In this document: piece by piece, positions 1 through 6,162 of the stretch | How the letters are laid out: every line of letters starts with the position of its first letter | Position numbering within the stretch: the stretch's first letter is position 1 | Assembly (NCBI GenBank): GCA_021783525.1 | Contig: JAJXTT010000068.1 | Span: forward strand, 1 to 7,794 | Direction of reading: 5' to 3' | Source: Pseudomonadota bacterium | GTDB taxonomy: Bacteria; Pseudomonadota; Gammaproteobacteria; Burkholderiales; Gallionellaceae | DNA: 7,794 nt | Program-made: the position numbers and the translations under genes | Notes under the pieces: model-generated | Databases searched by the model: none | What the model was told of the DNA's origin: nothing | Seen by the model: only the letters and a program-made list of their open reading frames with translations

Positions 1-29
1 TAATTGTTGAATTATCCATCGTGGCACAG

Positions 30-83
30 CCGTTCGTGGTGAGCTTGGGGCCATTCATGGTTCGACAAGCTCACCACGAACGG
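30..83. repeat. Palindromic REP-like dispersed repeat
   Basis: Two perfect 17-nt arms (30-46 and 67-83) are inverted around a 20-nt centre. The arm begins CCGTTCGTGG and ends TGAGCTT on the plus strand. The right half (54-83, 30 nt) is identical to 6240-6269, so this is a dispersed element and not a one-off hairpin. It lies 35 nt past the msrB stop codon, on the downstream side of that gene, so the RNA hairpin could help end or stabilise the msrB transcript. There is no T-run to make it a classical terminator. The element type is inferred from its structure and recurrence. Confidence 0.8.
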
Positions 84-117
84 CGGCGTATTTGTTAACT
101 CACCAAGTGGCCAGGGT

Positions 118-651
118 TTATTTGGGTCTGGGCACGAAGCGCAGCGCCACCGTGTTCATGCAGTAGCGCAGCCCGGTCGGCGCGGGACCGTCGTCGAACA
201 CATGGCCCAGATGCGAATCGCACAGGGCGCAGCGCACTTCGGTGCGTGTCATGCCGAACATGCGGTCCGTGATGTTGCGCACGTTCTCCGCCGCGATCGG
301 CTGCCAGAAGCTGGGCCAGCCGGTGCCGGAATCGTATTTGGTGGCGGCGTCGAACAGTGCGTTGTCGCAGCACACGCAGCGATACAGTCCGGGTTCGTGC
401 CTGTCGTAGCCGGGCTGGGAGAACGCGCGCTCCGTGCCCTGCTGGCGCGTCACTTCGTAGGCCAGCGGCGACAAGCGTTGCTTCCACTCGGCATCCTTGT
501 TCACTTTGGCCAGGGTGGCCGGCCCGAGCGGCTTGCCATCATCGGAAAACTGCATCACGGTCACCTTGTCCGCAGGCGCTCCCGCATTGGAGCGCGTCGA
601 ATACGTCAAAGCCATACCGGATAAAGCCATCAAGAATTGTCTGCGTTGCAT
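118..651 (-). CDS. msrB: Peptide-methionine (R)-S-oxide reductase MsrB, exported form
   Basis: The enzyme reduces the R-epimer of methionine sulfoxide in oxidised proteins. This 177-aa protein has the full MsrB core: two zinc-binding CxxC pairs (Cys92/Cys95 and Cys141/Cys144), the GTGWPSF segment (109-115), a GHVFDDGP segment (149-156) and the catalytic Cys164 in RYCMNT. The N-terminus, MQRRQFLMALSGMAL, has adjacent arginines, RRxFL and a hydrophobic stretch, which resembles a Tat signal. Cleavage near residues 22-26 is plausible, so the enzyme probably acts in the periplasm. The ATG at 651 is supported by AGGAGG (659-664, minus strand) 7 nt upstream. The only cysteine besides the zinc and catalytic ones is Cys94, between the zinc ligands; there is none at a usual resolving position. 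The gene is divergent from the ECF sigma operon, with candidate ECF promoters facing it. Family assignment is secure; Tat export is inference. Confidence 0.95.
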   Translation of the reverse strand: MQRRQFLMALSGMALTYSTRSNAGAPADKVTVMQFSDDGKPLGPATLAKVNKDAEWKQRLSPLAYEVTRQQGTERAFSQPGYDRHEPGLYRCVCCDNALFDAATKYDSGTGWPSFWQPIAAENVRNITDRMFGMTRTEVRCALCDSHLGHVFDDGPAPTGLRYCMNTVALRFVPRPK

Positions 652-678
652 GATGTTGCCTCCTGTAAATTAGTCTCG

Positions 679-705
679 TTCGATAGGAGAACCCAAACCA
701 GTTAT
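679..705 (-). promoter_or_regulatory. Candidate ECF promoter (proximal) for msrB
   Basis: A second, weaker copy of the same motif lies closer to msrB on the minus strand: ATAACT (705-700), 17 nt, then CGAA (682-679). It shares TAACT and CGAA with the distal site but has one extra spacer base. Initiation would be near 672, leaving a leader of about 20 nt that still contains the AGGAGG ribosome-binding site. It could be a true tandem promoter, a binding remnant or chance. Confidence 0.3.
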
Positions 706-727
706 GATTCATCCATTCGCACGTATA

Positions 728-753
728 TTCGAAGCTGCTCGATAAATAGTTAC
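728..753 (-). promoter_or_regulatory. Candidate ECF promoter (distal) for msrB
   Basis: On the minus strand, GTAACT (753-748) is followed by exactly 16 nt and then CGAA (731-728). From memory, promoters of Caulobacter SigF, an ECF factor with an NrsF anti-sigma, read GTAACC-N16-CGAA; this site differs at one base. The neighbouring genes encode the same sigma/anti-sigma type. Transcription would start near 720, giving an msrB leader of about 70 nt. The motif match is seen in the sequence; function is inferred. Confidence 0.5.
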
Positions 754-772
754 AAAAATCTCCGGAATCCCC

Positions 773-1312
773 GTGACGGAACAGAACGACAATCTGGAAA
801 CATTGATGCGGCGGTCGCTGGCCGGGGACCAGCGCGCCTACGCCGCGCTGTTGCATGAGACCACGCGCCTGTTGCGCCCGTTCCTCGCCAAGCGCATGAG
901 TATCGCCAGTGAAGTGGATGACCTGATGCAGGAGATTCTGCTCTCCATCCATAAAGCCCGCCATACCTATGACGGCAATCGCCCTTACAGGCCATGGGTG
1001 TATGCCATCGCCAGGTTCCGCCTGCAGGATCATCTGCGCGTCCACTATTCCGACCAGTTGCGCCATGCCCTCGATTTCGACGAGCTCGAAGAATATTTGC
1101 TCGACCCTGTAACCGAATCGTTGATGTCATACGAATCCATCAGCGGGGAAGTGGATAAACTCCCCGAGAAACAGGCGATGATCCTGCGCTTCCTGCACCA
1201 GGACGGTTACACCGCCCGGGAAGTGGCCGAGAAAACCGGCATGACCGAGTCTGCGGTCAAGGTCGCTGCGCACCGCGCCTACAAGGTATTGAGAAAGAAG
1301 CTGGAAAGATAA
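773..1312 (+). CDS. ECF-type RNA polymerase sigma factor (paired with NrsF-like anti-sigma)
   Basis: This 179-aa protein has the two-domain layout of an extracytoplasmic-function sigma factor. Region 2 (about residues 20-90) contains the core-binding helix VDDLMQEILLSIH and the -10 recognition segment around YRPWVYAIARFRLQDHLR. A short acidic linker follows. Region 4 (about 125-178) contains LPEKQAMILRF and the helix-turn-helix GYTAREVAEKTGMTESAVKV, which reads the -35 element. There is no region 1.1 or 3. The start is GTG at 773 with a weak CGGAA upstream. An in-frame ATG at 806 would drop 11 residues, but the longer form fits the usual ECF N-terminus (NLETLMRRSLAGD). The stop overlaps the next start as TAATG, so the two genes are translationally coupled. 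Membership of the SigF/EcfF-like group is inferred from the partner. I see no convincing promoter on the plus strand of the 121-bp gap. Confidence 0.93.
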   Translation: MTEQNDNLETLMRRSLAGDQRAYAALLHETTRLLRPFLAKRMSIASEVDDLMQEILLSIHKARHTYDGNRPYRPWVYAIARFRLQDHLRVHYSDQLRHALDFDELEEYLLDPVTESLMSYESISGEVDKLPEKQAMILRFLHQDGYTAREVAEKTGMTESAVKVAAHRAYKVLRKKLER

Positions 1313-1947
1313 TGGCAAATATCGACGATCTCGTGACGGCACTTGCGCAGGATGCGGCGGCGGTAAAACCCGCGCCGCACCCGTTCTTGCTGTGTTTCCA
1401 ATGGATGGGCGCGGCGGCAGTCTACCTTGCGCTCGCGCTGGCAATCTCCGGGCCGCGTCCGGATCTGCTAGATCGCTTCCACCACACCTGGTTCGCCGCC
1501 GAGATCGCCGCGCTGCTCGGCGTGTTCATCGTCACCTCCCTCAGCACCGCCTTGCTGGCGTTTCCCGACCTGCACCAGAAACGCCGCCTGGCGTTCGCGC
1601 CCGTCGCCGCTTTCGCGCTGTTCCTGGGCGTCATGTTCCTGGCTTGGCGGGCCGACAACCCGCCCTCGCCGTTGCCCGTACACAGCTTCGAGTGCACCCT
1701 CAGCATCGCGCTGATGACGCTGCTGCCCGCGGCATGGGCGTTCTATTCCCTGCGCAAATTTGCCAGCACGCACTACCGGCTCGCCGGCAGTGCGGCCCTG
1801 CTCTCCGCTTTCAGCGTGGGGGCGCTGTGGCTGAGACTGCACGAAGATACAAACTCCATCGCGCATCTCGTCGAGTGGCACTACCTGCCCATGCTCGTCA
1901 TCGGGGTGGCAGGCCTGTGGCTGGGGAAAGCGCTGTTGAAATGGTGA
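1312..1947 (+). CDS. NrsF/DUF1109-family membrane anti-sigma factor
   Basis: This 211-aa membrane protein would hold the ECF sigma factor at the inner membrane until a signal is sensed. The soluble N-terminus MANIDDLVTALAQDAAAVKP is typical of DUF1109 (NrsF) proteins. About six hydrophobic segments follow, near residues 33-48, 62-82, 93-112, 128-146, 156-174 and 190-208. The start overlaps the sigma stop by one base (TAATG), as expected for a protein made in step with its partner. Cysteines occur only at 28 and 128. From memory, Caulobacter NrsF needs two cysteines about 50 residues apart (near 131 and 181). Cys128 fits the first, but the position of the second falls on Glu178 (LRLHEDTN). The signal may therefore be sensed differently. 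Family call is good; mechanism is inferred. Confidence 0.85.
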   Translation: MANIDDLVTALAQDAAAVKPAPHPFLLCFQWMGAAAVYLALALAISGPRPDLLDRFHHTWFAAEIAALLGVFIVTSLSTALLAFPDLHQKRRLAFAPVAAFALFLGVMFLAWRADNPPSPLPVHSFECTLSIALMTLLPAAWAFYSLRKFASTHYRLAGSAALLSAFSVGALWLRLHEDTNSIAHLVEWHYLPMLVIGVAGLWLGKALLKW

Positions 1948-2007
1948 GCGCCGGAATCGGCTGAATAGGCAGCGATTTATGCCGCGCACCGGCCCACTAC
2001 CCGCCCA

Positions 2008-2039
2008 AAAGCCCATGGCCGGCCAGAAAAACCGGCTTT
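2008..2039 (+). terminator. Weak candidate terminator after the sigma/anti-sigma operon
   Basis: GCCGG (2018-2022) can pair with CCGGC (2032-2036), followed by TTT. Alternatively AAAGCC (2008-2013) can pair with GGCTTT (2034-2039). Either stem is short and the T-run has only three bases, so this is a weak call. It sits 60-90 nt past the anti-sigma stop, where an end of transcription would be expected. Confidence 0.25.
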
Positions 2040-2054
2040 GGACTGCATTTAGAT

Positions 2055-2083
2055 TTGTCCTATGCCTTCCATACCTGTACATT
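2055..2083 (+). promoter_or_regulatory. Candidate sigma-70 promoter for the small HTH gene
   Basis: TTGTCC (2055-2060) and TACATT (2078-2083) are separated by 17 nt; each matches four of six consensus bases. A start near 2090 would fall after the ATG at 2062 and before the ATG at 2122, which supports the shorter HTH protein. Matches of this quality occur by chance, so confidence is low. Confidence 0.3.
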
Positions 2084-2121
2084 GGAGCCTCAAGCTATAT
2101 GGCTGGTGTGGTAATGACCCT

Positions 2122-2376
2122 ATGAAAGAAATCCTGCAATACCTGAAAGCGCACGGCGAACGGCTCGATACCGACATCGCCGAAGCGACGGGCATCTCGC
2201 TGGCCAAAGTGCGGATCCATCTGTCGGAACTGGCAGCCAAGGGCGAGATCATGGTGTGCCATTCGACCAGGTTCGAAAAGGGCAGGAAGATCGAGGGGAT
2301 CAGTTGCCGTCTGGCCGGATTCATTCCTCCCGCAGCCCCCGGCCGAAAATCGAAGTCGCAGCTGAAGTTGTCATAA
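2122..2376 (+). CDS. Small winged-helix DNA-binding regulator
   Basis: This 84-aa protein is almost entirely a winged helix-turn-helix domain. MKEILQYLKAHGERLDT forms the first helix; DIAEATGISLAKVRIHLSEL is a clear helix-turn-helix with recognition helix; AAKGEIMVCHSTRFEKGRKIEG would form the wing. The layout resembles ArsR/MarR/FaeA-like regulators, but I cannot name the target. The tail (PGRKSKSQLKLS) is basic. Cysteines are at 45 (VCHST) and 56 (ISCRL region). I chose the ATG at 2122 over the in-frame ATG at 2062 because the extra 20 residues (MPSIPVHWSLKLYGWCG...) look unlike a domain extension. Neither start has a good Shine-Dalgarno sequence. yajD follows 135 nt later on the same strand. 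Regulation of yajD is a guess only. Confidence 0.75.
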   Translation: MKEILQYLKAHGERLDTDIAEATGISLAKVRIHLSELAAKGEIMVCHSTRFEKGRKIEGISCRLAGFIPPAAPGRKSKSQLKLS

Positions 2377-2430
2377 TTCTCCGCACCGCCTTTCACCGCC
2401 GACATTACTGCTCCCTCTTGCATGGTTTTT

Positions 2431-2455
2431 CCGGCGTAGCGGCTACTGCTGCCGG
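2431..2455. repeat. Imperfect hairpin between the HTH gene and yajD
   Basis: CCGGC (2431-2435) and GCCGG (2451-2455) flank GTAG/CTAC (2436-2439 and 2443-2446) with a 3-nt loop and a 4-nt bulge. Five T's precede it on the plus strand and none follow, so it is not an intrinsic terminator for the HTH gene. It could be an RNA or DNA secondary structure, or chance. Confidence 0.3.
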
Positions 2456-2474
2456 TACATGCGCACGCCTGTCC

Positions 2475-2490
2475 TGATATAGTTATATCA
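2475..2490. promoter_or_regulatory. Perfect inverted repeat upstream of yajD, possible operator
   Basis: TGATATA (2475-2481) and TATATCA (2484-2490) are perfect 7-nt inverted arms around a 2-nt centre, in an AT-rich patch of otherwise GC-rich DNA. It ends 21 nt before the yajD ATG, where a repressor site or a -10 region would lie. A dimeric regulator such as the upstream winged-helix protein is one possible ligand, but that is inference. Confidence 0.4.
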
Positions 2491-2511
2491 ACTTTCAGCC
2501 GGCCAGCAGCC

Positions 2512-2880
2512 ATGACCAGACATACCACTCCCGATCACGCACGGCTCGACCGCGTCGTCGCCGAAGCGCGCAAGCAGCGCGAACTGCGCGAGGCCGGATA
2601 CCGCGAACGGGCGCTCAAACTGTTCCCCTGGATCTGCGGGCGCTGCGGGCGCGAGTTTTCCGGCGCGCGCCTGCGCGAACTGACCGTGCATCACAAAGAC
2701 CACAACCACGACAACAACCCGCTGGATGGAAGCAACTGGGAGTTGCTGTGCCTGTACTGTCACGATAATGAGCACTCGCGCGTGATGGACGAGGTGGTCA
2801 GGGACAGGGGTTCGGAGAATCACGGCACGGCCACCCATAACCCCTTTGCGGACCTCAAGTCGCTGCTGAACAAGAAGTAG
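2512..2880 (+). CDS. yajD: YajD family HNH nuclease
   Basis: This 122-aa protein closely follows E. coli YajD as I recall it. Shared blocks are the GYRE-ALK helix, the WxCGRCxREF zinc knuckle, LRELTVHH, a DH-H-NNPxDGSNWELLCLYCHD-EH core and the NPFADLK tail. The zinc ligands are probably Cys42/Cys45 and Cys80/Cys83. The HNH metal and catalytic residues are in His60-His61, Asn75 and His84/His88. HNH folds cut or nick DNA with a divalent metal; the cellular role of YajD is not established. The N-terminus is about 14 residues longer than in E. coli and rich in charged helix (VVAEARKQRELREAGYRE). The start at 2512 has only a poor Shine-Dalgarno sequence. A palindrome lies just upstream. Confidence 0.92.
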   Translation: MTRHTTPDHARLDRVVAEARKQRELREAGYRERALKLFPWICGRCGREFSGARLRELTVHHKDHNHDNNPLDGSNWELLCLYCHDNEHSRVMDEVVRDRGSENHGTATHNPFADLKSLLNKK

Positions 2881-2998
2881 ATTTCTTGCAGTCGGGCGCC
2901 TGCCGGTATTCCGAACCACACGCCGGTTTGCCGACAAAAACTTTTTCTTGCCAAGGGCCTACGTATTTGCATCGGGAGTGCCGATAACTGCATCTCCT

Positions 2999-3004
2999 TA
3001 TAAT
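2999..3004 (+). promoter_or_regulatory. Perfect -10 hexamer before the diguanylate cyclase
   Basis: TATAAT at 2999-3004 is an exact sigma-70 -10 element, 45 nt before the ATG at 3050. The base positions 17 nt upstream show no -35 match, and the nearby TTGCAT (2967-2972) is 26 nt away, too far to pair. There is no TGn extension. A weak or activator-dependent promoter is plausible. Confidence 0.4.
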
Positions 3005-3049
3005 CAGCGCATCTACCTTTACTTCCATTTCCGGCTGCTGGACTAGCTC

Positions 3050-4897
3050 ATGACACCATCCCCGCTCACCAATGCCGACCTGTATCGCTGCGCTTTTGAG
3101 GGGATGTGCGATCCGATCCTGCTGCTCAAGGAGGGCCGTTTCGTGGACTGCAACGCCGCCGCCCTGAAAATGCTCGGGGGCATCACAAAAGCCCAGCTCG
3201 TCGATCGCACCCCCGGCGACATCTCGCCCGCGTATCAACCCGATGGCCGCACCTCCGCGGAAAAAGCCGAGGCAATGATCGCAACCACCCTGCGCGACGG
3301 CTTCCACCGCTTCGAATGGATGCATGCGCGCGCCGACGGCTCCGAATTCCTGGTCGAAATATCGCTGACACCGATCACGGTCGGCGGCGAGGTGGTCCTG
3401 CTCACGCTCTGGCGCGACATCACCGAACGCAAACGGGCCGAGCAGTTCGAACAGTTTCGCGGCCGCGTGCTGGAACTGCTGGCCGGCGATCAGCCGCTCC
3501 CCGCCATTCTCGAGACCATCGTGCGGGGAGTGGAACAGCTCGATTCCGCAATGCTTTGCACCATCCTGTTGCTGGACAAGGACGGTATGCACCTGAAAAC
3601 CGGTGCTGCGCCCAGCCTGCCCGATTTCTACAACAGGGCCATCGAGAGCGTCGAGATCGGCATCGGCGTCGGCTCCTGCGGAACGGCCGCATTCACCGGG
3701 GAGCGCGTCATCGTCGACGACATCGCGACGCACCCCTATTGGGCGCCCTTCACGGAACTCGCGGCGCGGGCCGATCTGGGCGCCTGCTGGTCGCAGCCCA
3801 TCCGCAGCTCGACGGGCCAGGTCCTGGGCACGTTCGCCATCTATCACCGTGCAGCCCACAGGCCGGCGGAATCCGATCTGCACCTGATCGAGCAGACTGC
3901 ACATCTGGCCAGCATCGCCATCGAGCGCAACGTCGCAGCCGAAAAGTTGCGCGACAGCGAGGCCCACTATCGACTGCTCACGGAAGATGCGCTGGACGTG
4001 ATCTGGAAGACCGACAGCGAACTGCGCATGACCTACATCAGTCCCGCGGATGAACGGCTCAGGGGCTACAGGGCGGATGAAGTGGTCGGCCATCATGTGT
4101 TTGAGTTGTTCACCGACGAAGGAATCGCGACGGCCAAGGAGATCATGCGCCAGCGGAAGGCGACCGGATCGCGCGCGACCCAGGCGGACTTCATCAATTT
4201 CGAGGCACAGCATCGCTGCAAGGACGGCAGGACCATCTGGGGAGAGATCTTTTCCACCGCCATGTTCGACGAACACGGTGCGATCACCGGATACCACGGC
4301 ATCACCCGGGAGATCAGCAAACGCAAGCAAATGGAAGAACAGGTACGCCAGCTCGCGTTCCATGATTCGCTCACCAACCTGCCGAACCGCCGCCTGCTTT
4401 ACGACCGGCTGAAGCAGTCCATGGCCGCAGGCAAGCGCAGCGGCTGCCACAACGCGGTGATGTTCCTGGACCTGGACAACTTCAAGCCGCTGAACGACGC
4501 ACACGGGCACGAAGCGGGCGATCTGCTGCTGATCCTGGCCGCGGACCGCCTGAAAAAATCGATCCGCGAAAGCGACACCGTTGCGCGCTTCGGCGGCGAT
4601 GAGTTCGTCGTGGTGCTCAACGAACTGGATGCCGACAGGGCCGCATCCAGGGCGCTGGCCGGCAACGTTGCCGAAAAGATCCGGGCCGCCTTGTCGGCCC
4701 CCTATCTGCTGACCATCAGCAAGGACGGGAAAACGGATACCGTGATCGAGCATCGCTGCACGGTCAGCATCGGCGTGGTTGTGTTCATCAACCGCGACCT
4801 GAACCAGGACGACATCCTGAAATGGGCCGACGCGACGATGTACCTGGCCAAAGAACAGGGGCGCAACATGATCTGTTTCTTCGAGGGTGAAATCTGA
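3050..4897 (+). CDS. PAS-GAF-PAS-GGDEF diguanylate cyclase
   Basis: This 615-aa soluble protein is predicted to make cyclic di-GMP from two GTP. Domains in order: PAS (about 10-128, ending in the PAC-like LWRDITERKRAEQ), GAF (about 135-295), second PAS (about 303-426, ending GYHGITREISKRKQ), and GGDEF (about 432-613). The active site is intact: FLDLDNFK (473-479) supplies metal-binding aspartate and GGDEF is at 515-519. RESD (506-509) lies five residues before GGDEF and matches the RxxD inhibitory site, so product feedback is likely. There is no EAL or HD-GYP domain, and no signal peptide or membrane segment, so it should sense a cytosolic or membrane-permeant signal. The ligands of PAS and GAF cannot be read from sequence; I see no obvious haem or flavin signature. 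It ends 91 nt before yqhD with no strong terminator. Confidence 0.95.
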   Translation: MTPSPLTNADLYRCAFEGMCDPILLLKEGRFVDCNAAALKMLGGITKAQLVDRTPGDISPAYQPDGRTSAEKAEAMIATTLRDGFHRFEWMHARADGSEFLVEISLTPITVGGEVVLLTLWRDITERKRAEQFEQFRGRVLELLAGDQPLPAILETIVRGVEQLDSAMLCTILLLDKDGMHLKTGAAPSLPDFYNRAIESVEIGIGVGSCGTAAFTGERVIVDDIATHPYWAPFTELAARADLGACWSQPIRSSTGQVLGTFAIYHRAAHRPAESDLHLIEQTAHLASIAIERNVAAEKLRDSEAHYRLLTEDALDVIWKTDSELRMTYISPADERLRGYRADEVVGHHVFELFTDEGIATAKEIMRQRKATGSRATQADFINFEAQHRCKDGRTIWGEIFSTAMFDEHGAITGYHGITREISKRKQMEEQVRQLAFHDSLTNLPNRRLLYDRLKQSMAAGKRSGCHNAVMFLDLDNFKPLNDAHGHEAGDLLLILAADRLKKSIRESDTVARFGGDEFVVVLNELDADRAASRALAGNVAEKIRAALSAPYLLTISKDGKTDTVIEHRCTVSIGVVVFINRDLNQDDILKWADATMYLAKEQGRNMICFFEGEI

Positions 4898-4912
4898 GTA
4901 CCTGCGCCGCAT

Positions 4913-4942
4913 TTTTCACTTTGCATCCAGACTCGCTACACT
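4913..4942 (+). promoter_or_regulatory. Candidate sigma-70 promoter for yqhD
   Basis: TTTTCA (4913-4918) and TACACT (4937-4942) are 18 nt apart and match consensus moderately. A start near 4949 would give a leader of about 40 nt with the AAGGA ribosome-binding site. It is the best pair I find in the 91-nt gap, but a weak call. Confidence 0.3.
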
Positions 4943-4988
4943 GACGCCCATACCGCGTTGACCCAACCTGAACCACAAGGACGAACCC

Positions 4989-6143
4989 ATGCAGAACTTC
5001 ACTTTCCATAACCCGACACGCATCCTCTTCGGCAAGGGCCGCATCGCCGACATTGCACGCGAGATCCCGGCGGCGGCGCGCGTGCTGATCACCTACGGCG
5101 GCGGCAGCGTCGTCAAGACCGGCACGCTCGCCGAAGTGAAGGCAGCGCTCAAGGGCTATACGGTCTTCGAGTTTTCCGGCATCGAGCCCAACCCGACCTA
5201 CGAGACGCTGATGCAGGCAGTCGAACTCGCACGCCGCGAGAAGATCGATTTCCTGCTCGCGGTCGGCGGCGGCTCGGTGATCGACGGCACCAAGTTCATC
5301 GCTGCTGCCGCCCCCTTTGCGGGCGACCCCTGGGACATCCTCGCCAGGCAGGCGAAGGTCAGGAGCGCGATCCCGTTCGGCTGCGTGCTCACGCTGTCTG
5401 CGACCGGCTCCGAAATGAACAACGGCGCCGTGGTAACGCGGCGTGCCAGCAACGACAAACTGGTCTTCCTCAGTTCCCAGGTCTTCCCGCGCTTTTCCGT
5501 GCTCGATCCGGTCAAGACCTTCACCCTGCCGCCGCGCCAGGTCGCCAACGGCGTGGTCGATGCCTTCGTGCACGTGATCGAGCAATACCTCACCTATCCT
5601 GTCGATGCCAAGGTGCAGGACCGCTTTGCCGAGGGACTGCTGCTGACGCTGATCGAGGAAGGGCCGAAGGCCTTGCAGGAGCCGGAGAATTATTCGGTGC
5701 GCGCCAACCTGATGTGGACCGCGACGCTGGCACTCAACGGCCTGATCGGCGCCGGCGTGCCGCAAGACTGGGCGACCCACATGCTCGGGCACGAACTCAC
5801 CGTGCTGCACGGACTGGATCACGCCCAGACCCTGGCCGTGATACTCCCCGCCATGCTGCAGATGCGGCGCGAAGAAAAGCGCGAGAAATTATTACAGTAC
5901 GCCGATCGCGTCTGGGGACTGCGCGAAGGCAGCGCGGATACGCGCATCGACCAGGCCATCGACCACACCCGCCGCTTCTTCGAGTCGCTGCAAGTACCGA
6001 CGCGGCTCTCGGGCTACGGCATCGGCGCCGATGCGATCCCGGCACTGGTCGCCCAGTTGCAGCGGCACGGCGCGGTTGCGCTGGGCGAGCACCAGGATTT
6101 CGACATCCGGCGTTCGCAGCGCGTATACGAGCTGGCTGCCTGA
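4989..6143 (+). CDS. yqhD: NADPH-dependent iron-type alcohol dehydrogenase / aldehyde reductase YqhD
   Basis: This 384-aa cytosolic enzyme matches E. coli YqhD (387 aa) along its whole length. That family uses NADPH to reduce many aldehydes, including lipid-peroxidation products and glyoxal-type compounds. The nucleotide-binding segments ITYGGGSV (34-41) and AVGGGSVIDGTKF (91-103) are present. The metal ligands known in E. coli as Asp194, His198, His267 and His281 correspond to Asp191, His195, His264 and His278, in VVDAFVH, WATHMLGHE and GLDHAQ. One visible change is LSATGSE where E. coli has LPATGSE. AAGGA at 4977-4981, 7 nt before the ATG, fixes the start. The gene converges on the SDR gene with a composite repeat between them. 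E. coli yqhD is controlled by the adjacent activator YqhC; no such gene is next to this copy, so regulation differs or is remote. Confidence 0.96.
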   Translation: MQNFTFHNPTRILFGKGRIADIAREIPAAARVLITYGGGSVVKTGTLAEVKAALKGYTVFEFSGIEPNPTYETLMQAVELARREKIDFLLAVGGGSVIDGTKFIAAAAPFAGDPWDILARQAKVRSAIPFGCVLTLSATGSEMNNGAVVTRRASNDKLVFLSSQVFPRFSVLDPVKTFTLPPRQVANGVVDAFVHVIEQYLTYPVDAKVQDRFAEGLLLTLIEEGPKALQEPENYSVRANLMWTATLALNGLIGAGVPQDWATHMLGHELTVLHGLDHAQTLAVILPAMLQMRREEKREKLLQYADRVWGLREGSADTRIDQAIDHTRRFFESLQVPTRLSGYGIGADAIPALVAQLQRHGAVALGEHQDFDIRRSQRVYELAA

Positions 6144-6162
6144 TCCGGCAGGGATATCAGGA

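Noticed and set aside
202..653. Plus-strand open frames opposite msrB.
   Set aside because: They are shadows of msrB, which has full motifs and a ribosome-binding site. They have no plausible domains.
1392..2082. Arg/Ala/Pro-rich open frames in other frames over the anti-sigma gene.
   Set aside because: The overlapping anti-sigma frame has a clear membrane-helix pattern and coupling to the sigma gene. The alternatives are compositional by-products.
2889..2955. GTCGG/CCGAC and GCCGGT repeats followed by an A/T-rich stretch after yajD, as a terminator.
   Set aside because: No continuous stem forms; the GCCGGT copies are direct rather than inverted, and AAAAAC separates the stem from the T-run.
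2967..3004. TTGCAT with TATAAT as a complete sigma-70 promoter.
   Set aside because: The spacing is 26 nt, outside the 16-18 nt range, so only the -10 hexamer is reported.
2855..4912. A 685-codon open frame on the minus strand across the diguanylate cyclase gene.
   Set aside because: It lies opposite a gene with unmistakable PAS, GAF and GGDEF motifs. Its translation has no recognisable domain, and such long antisense frames are common opposite GC-rich genes.
4887..4919. GTGAAA/TTTCAC inverted pair at the end of the cyclase gene, as a terminator.
   Set aside because: The stem is only 6 bp with a 21-nt loop and AT-rich, so it is unlikely to be stable.
4788..5822. A 344-codon open frame on the minus strand over yqhD.
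   Set aside because: It is antisense to a full-length yqhD with all metal ligands; its translation is low-complexity and resembles no family.
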